From a virus, in IMG/VR virus record IMGVR_UViG_3300032084_001302, positions 1 to 24,940 of that record: a stretch of DNA of 24,940 nucleotides, one strand, 5' to 3'. Below the pieces are notes generated by a model that worked only from the letters and a program-made list of their open reading frames with translations, had not been told where the DNA came from and did no database searches. This document shows, in pieces, positions 23,132-24,940 of the stretch (its first letter is position 1; each line of letters begins with the position of its first letter). A program made the translations under genes and the position numbers.

Positions 23132-23205
23132 TCTTTAGTGGGACGACGTTGTACGAGATTGCATTGTAAAAGCTTTTCTGATAAAACATAAAGGCCCACT
23201 AAAGA
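23132..23205. repeat. Perfect 11-bp inverted repeat between convergent genes
   Basis: TCTTTAGTGGG (23132-23142) and CCCACTAAAGA (23195-23205) pair perfectly, enclosing 52 bases that include the palindrome AAAAGCTTTT (23168-23177). It lies exactly between a plus-strand gene ending at 23126 and a minus-strand gene ending at 23219. No T tract follows on either strand, so it is not a standard intrinsic terminator; it could be an RNA structure, an mRNA 3' end stabiliser or a small RNA. Confidence 0.65.
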
Positions 23206-23218
23206 AATCATTCTGTGT

Positions 23219-23506
23219 TTATTCTGATAACTCTATATCAATCAAATCCCAACATACTTCATTACCTGTTGAGAAGGTACTGATATTAGTTAGTAGATCT
23301 GTTTGTGCCCAGGTACCATTACTGAAGTATGTAGTTTCAAAATCTTCTTCTTCATAAAACTCTTCAAACTCTGAAGGGTCAATGTATTGTTCTCTTAAAT
23401 AACTTACATTATCTGGATGAGCACCTATTTCAGTACTGAGGATATACAGTTCTATACCTTCATCATTCTTTAGATCTAAGTTATATAATCTTATTTTCTG
23501 TTTCAT
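23219..23506 (-). CDS. Highly acidic protein of unknown function, only minus-strand gene
   Basis: 95 aa. By direct count it has 22 Asp/Glu against 5 Lys/Arg, net about -17, with an acidic centre (DPSEFEEFYEEEDFETTYF). On its strand AGAGG lies eight bases before the ATG, and a TATAAT box is 45 bases upstream. Size and charge recall DNA-mimic anti-restriction proteins such as Ocr (117 aa), but no sequence similarity is recognised. It is divergent from the adenine methyltransferase operon and shares its upstream repeat region, which makes a role in DNA-defence evasion or regulation an attractive inference. A transcriptional antagonist is an alternative. Confidence 0.6.
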   Translation of the reverse strand: MKQKIRLYNLDLKNDEGIELYILSTEIGAHPDNVSYLREQYIDPSEFEEFYEEEDFETTYFSNGTWAQTDLLTNISTFSTGNEVCWDLIDIELSE

Positions 23507-23550
23507 ATTCTGCCTCTTATCTAGTTGTTATGTAATCAATCAATAATGAT

Positions 23551-23580
23551 ATTATACAGCTATATTTATCTGATGTACAA
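23551..23580 (-). promoter_or_regulatory. Candidate sigma70-type promoter for the acidic gene
   Basis: On the minus strand TATAAT (plus-strand 23551-23556, written ATTATA) is a perfect -10 box. TTGTAC (plus-strand 23575-23580) is 18 bases further upstream and matches only half of the -35 consensus. The start point would be near 23544, so the GTAATCAATCA element at 23532-23542 lies just downstream and the 10-bp repeat array just upstream, consistent with operator positions. Confidence 0.45.
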
Positions 23581-23589
23581 CTAAGTTTA

Positions 23590-23639
23590 TGTAATAGTTT
23601 GTAATCAAATGTAATCAAATGTAAATAAATGTAATCGTT
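23590..23639. repeat. Iteron-like 10-bp tandem repeat array
   Basis: Five consecutive 10-base units starting TGTAAT or TGTAAA: TGTAATAGTT, TGTAATCAAA, TGTAATCAAA, TGTAAATAAA, TGTAATCGTT. Two are identical and all begin TGTAA. The exact 10-base period is close to one DNA turn, so a protein could bind all units on one face. Further GTAATCA copies lie at 23532, 23821 and, outside the region, 24673. Iteron origins and repressor arrays look like this. Confidence 0.7.
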
Positions 23640-23790
23640 ATTGTAAATATAGATTTTTAGAGTATATTTATTACTGAGGGGAAGGAGAGAGAGAGGATAA
23701 ATAACCAGTAGAACGGCACCAGCCGGTTCGTATCGGTTTATAATCTATATATTAGAATATTATTTATATTATTATTCTATTATTATTGTA

Positions 23791-23809
23791 AATCTATTCT
23801 CTATAGATT
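23791..23809. promoter_or_regulatory. Perfect 7-bp palindrome, operator-like
   Basis: AATCTAT (23791-23797) and ATAGATT (23803-23809) are exact reverse complements around a 5-base TCTCT loop. It lies 64 bases before the plus-strand gene start and downstream of a TATAAT at 23739-23744, a position suited to a dimeric repressor site. The stem contains only one G-C pair per arm, so an RNA terminator is unlikely. Confidence 0.4.
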
Positions 23810-23872
23810 ATTATTATTAAGTAATCAATCATAATCAATAACAATAACATAATAACTTATTCAGGAGGCAGA

Positions 23873-24088
23873 ATGAATAACTTAGAAATACTAAAATCTA
23901 ATGATAAAGAAATCATAGATCTAAAGAAACACTCTAATGCTAAACATATCAGATTACTTGTAAGAGCACTAGAAGAAGAAATGTATGAGATGAGAAGATG
24001 CTATCGAAAAGCAGAACTTAAATACTCAATCATACCTACACTCAAAAGGTACCTCACAGATTTAGAACACCTTGAGGATGAGAAATAG
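23873..24088 (+). CDS. Small helical protein preceding the methyltransferase
   Basis: 71 aa, mixed charge and strongly helical (MNNLEILKSNDKEIIDLKKH, then IRLLVRALEEEMYEMRRCYR). AGGAGG precedes the ATG. The Shine-Dalgarno context GAGGCAGAAT is shared with the divergent acidic gene. It ends two bases before the methyltransferase start, so the two are almost certainly co-transcribed and probably co-translated. No family recognised; a small regulatory or accessory protein is possible. Confidence 0.6.
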   Translation: MNNLEILKSNDKEIIDLKKHSNAKHIRLLVRALEEEMYEMRRCYRKAELKYSIIPTLKRYLTDLEHLEDEK

Positions 24089-24090
24089 AG

Positions 24091-24606
24091 ATGATCAAAA
24101 CTATTGTGATGGATCCACCCTGGAAGTTTGAGGGTGGTGGTAATAGAGGAGCATCAGTGCATTATCCAACTGTAGAACATAAGAATATCTATGGTTTGAT
24201 ACATTCTGCCCTATCAAACTATCAGATAGCGGATAATGCACACCTCTATTGCTGGGTATTGAATAATCACATTGACCAAGGTTTAGATCTAATCGACAAA
24301 CTAGGTTTCAGATATTTAACTAACATCGTATGGGTCAAGAACTCTATTGGGATGGGTAGGTACTTCAGGGGCAAGCATGAAATATGTATGTTCGCAACTA
24401 AAGGAAGAGGATTTGATGCGAGGACAGATCCAAACAACATCCCCTCAGTATTTTTCGGCAAGAAGAGAAAGCATAGTCAAAAGCCGGAAGAGTTCTATCA
24501 ACTGGTAGAAGATAGATCGAAGGGCCCATACCTTGAGTTATTCAGTCGTACCAATCGTCCTGGTTGGGTTGTATGGGGTAATGAAACAGGAAAGTTTAAC
24601 AAATAA
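24091..24606 (+). CDS. MT-A70-type adenine (N6) DNA methyltransferase
   Basis: 171 aa. Residues 8-11 are DPPW, the catalytic motif of N6-adenine methyltransferases of the MT-A70 class. Other family marks are YCWVLNNH, the strand NIVWVKNSIGMGRYFRGKHE, FATKG, then HSQKPEEFYQLVE and a C-terminal LELFSRTNRPGWVVWGNE. The enzyme would transfer a methyl group from S-adenosylmethionine to adenine; in phages such enzymes typically protect DNA from restriction. Length fits small phage members with no extra target-recognition domain, and the target site is unknown. It follows the 71-aa gene and is terminated by a strong hairpin. Confidence 0.85.
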   Translation: MIKTIVMDPPWKFEGGGNRGASVHYPTVEHKNIYGLIHSALSNYQIADNAHLYCWVLNNHIDQGLDLIDKLGFRYLTNIVWVKNSIGMGRYFRGKHEICMFATKGRGFDARTDPNNIPSVFFGKKRKHSQKPEEFYQLVEDRSKGPYLELFSRTNRPGWVVWGNETGKFNK

Positions 24607-24802
24607 ATCGTGTAAATGTAAGATATGTATGTATGAGGAAGTCAGGCACCTCATCAAACTCTTCAGTAAATCGTAATCAGCAATCAACATTTACTATGGC
24701 TCGCACATACTGCAATATGTCGGGCCACTTTTTTTCTAAAAAACTTTTGGGCATGATAGTTATCTATATCGGTCGCTTGCAGGCGGCTGGTATGGAGACA
24801 TC
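24607..24802 (+). promoter_or_regulatory. Intergenic region between operons
   Basis: 196 bases with a 6-bp hairpin (24633-24654), a GTAATCA copy (24673-24679), the terminator, and after it the octamer ATCTATAT (24762-24769) followed by a short GC-rich stretch. No well-formed sigma70 promoter is seen, yet a new gene begins at 24803, so the octamer is the best candidate for a promoter element. Confidence 0.4.
24697..24735 (+). terminator. Intrinsic terminator after the methyltransferase gene
   Basis: A long stem, TGGCTCG with CGGGCCA (one G-T pair), a bulged C, then ACATA with TATGT around a CTGCAA loop, spans 24697-24727 and is followed by C and a run of seven T (24729-24735). A smaller hairpin ATGAGG/CCTCAT lies at 24633-24654. 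It ends the operon that starts at 23873. Confidence 0.9.
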
Positions 24803-24940
24803 ATGCCTGACTTATTTGATCGTCTCTCGACAGCAGCACGACCTTATGAGATTGCAGTGGGGAGAGTAATAGAAGAAAAGAGTTCGCTTCAATACGAAGA
24901 GGATGATACCAGTATGGATTACGATGTAAAGCTGATAGAC
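24803..24940 (+). CDS. Unknown protein, 3' partial at window edge
   Basis: 46 codons are visible, open to the last base. The product begins MPDLFDRLSTAARPYEIAVG and continues with an acidic stretch. GGAG lies five bases before the ATG, which is the reason for this start; an ATG at 24792 in another frame closes quickly. It starts a new transcription unit after the terminator. Too little is visible to assign a family. Confidence 0.55.
   Translation, partial: MPDLFDRLSTAARPYEIAVGRVIEEKSSLQYEEDDTSMDYDVKLID

Larger units (their letters stand above)
23507..23872. other. AT-rich divergent intergenic region with repeats
   Basis: 366 bases without a gene, much more AT-rich than the rest. It holds the minus-strand promoter candidate, the 10-bp repeat array, an 11-bp direct repeat GTAATCAATCA at 23532-23542 and 23821-23831, a purine run (GGGGAAGGAGAGAGAGAGGA, ~23677-23696), a GC-rich hairpin AACGGC-ACCA-GCCGGTT (23712-23728, one bulge), TATAAT at 23739-23744 and a palindrome at 23791-23809. 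Together these suit a regulatory hub or a replication origin; neither is proven. Confidence 0.6.

Noticed and set aside
23590-23639. 10-bp repeats as a CRISPR array
   Set aside because: Units are directly adjacent, too short and without unique spacers; no cas genes.
23712-23738. tRNA-like T-arm (GGTTCGTATC)
   Set aside because: No acceptor, D or anticodon arms can be folded around it, and the stem has mismatches and an 8-base loop.
24633-24869. 78-codon frame across the terminator
   Set aside because: It runs through a strong terminator and the start of a well-supported gene in another frame, and lacks a ribosome site.
1-24940. Terminal direct repeat or circular join within the window
   Set aside because: The first and last bases show no shared sequence, and both edges cut through genes.

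Overview
The window reads as about 25 kb of the structural (late) region of a lytic tailed phage, most likely a podovirus with T7-like morphogenesis, from an uncultured and probably marine bacterial host. The evidence is gene order and protein character: portal, scaffold, major capsid, decoration protein, terminator, adaptor- and nozzle-like tail proteins, fibre-like proteins, three internal-virion-type proteins including one of 1868 aa, small proteins of types common in marine phages, and a repeat-bearing fibre. No integrase, repressor, tRNA, IS element or CRISPR array is visible. GC is roughly 40 percent by eye, and intergenic DNA near 23.5-23.9 kb is much more AT-rich. The host cannot be named from this sequence.

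Layout. 1-4925 is a head module: portal 3' part, a zinc-ribbon protein, an acidic protein, scaffold, a structured leader with a candidate 11-codon mini-ORF, major capsid protein, a decoration-like protein and a strong intrinsic terminator. 4941-11092 is a tail module: a head-tail adaptor-like protein, a large nozzle-like protein (both with a fibronectin-III-like insert), then three consecutive proteins sharing an N-terminal module. 11125-19165 holds internal/ejection-type proteins of 256, 553 and 1868 aa. 19162-20365 is a compact cluster of seven small overlapping genes, several too short for ordinary gene callers, including a lysine-rich 34-aa protein and an 18-aa peptide with six cysteines. 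20391-22802 holds four beta-rich or fibre-type proteins, ending in a fibre with ten-residue repeats, followed by a terminator-like hairpin and a holin-like membrane protein.

From 23.1 kb the organisation changes. A very acidic 95-aa gene lies on the minus strand, divergent from a small gene plus an MT-A70-type adenine methyltransferase. The AT-rich region between them carries a 10-bp tandem repeat array (iteron-like), an 11-bp direct repeat, a perfect palindrome and a minus-strand promoter candidate. A second strong terminator closes the methyltransferase operon, and a new gene starts and runs off the right edge.

Translation is tightly coupled. Most adjacent genes in the tail, ejection and small-gene blocks overlap by TAATG or ATGA and have clear Shine-Dalgarno sequences. 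No database was searched: family names come from motifs and remembered family features. The functions of the small-gene cluster, the acidic protein and the repeat region are unproven.
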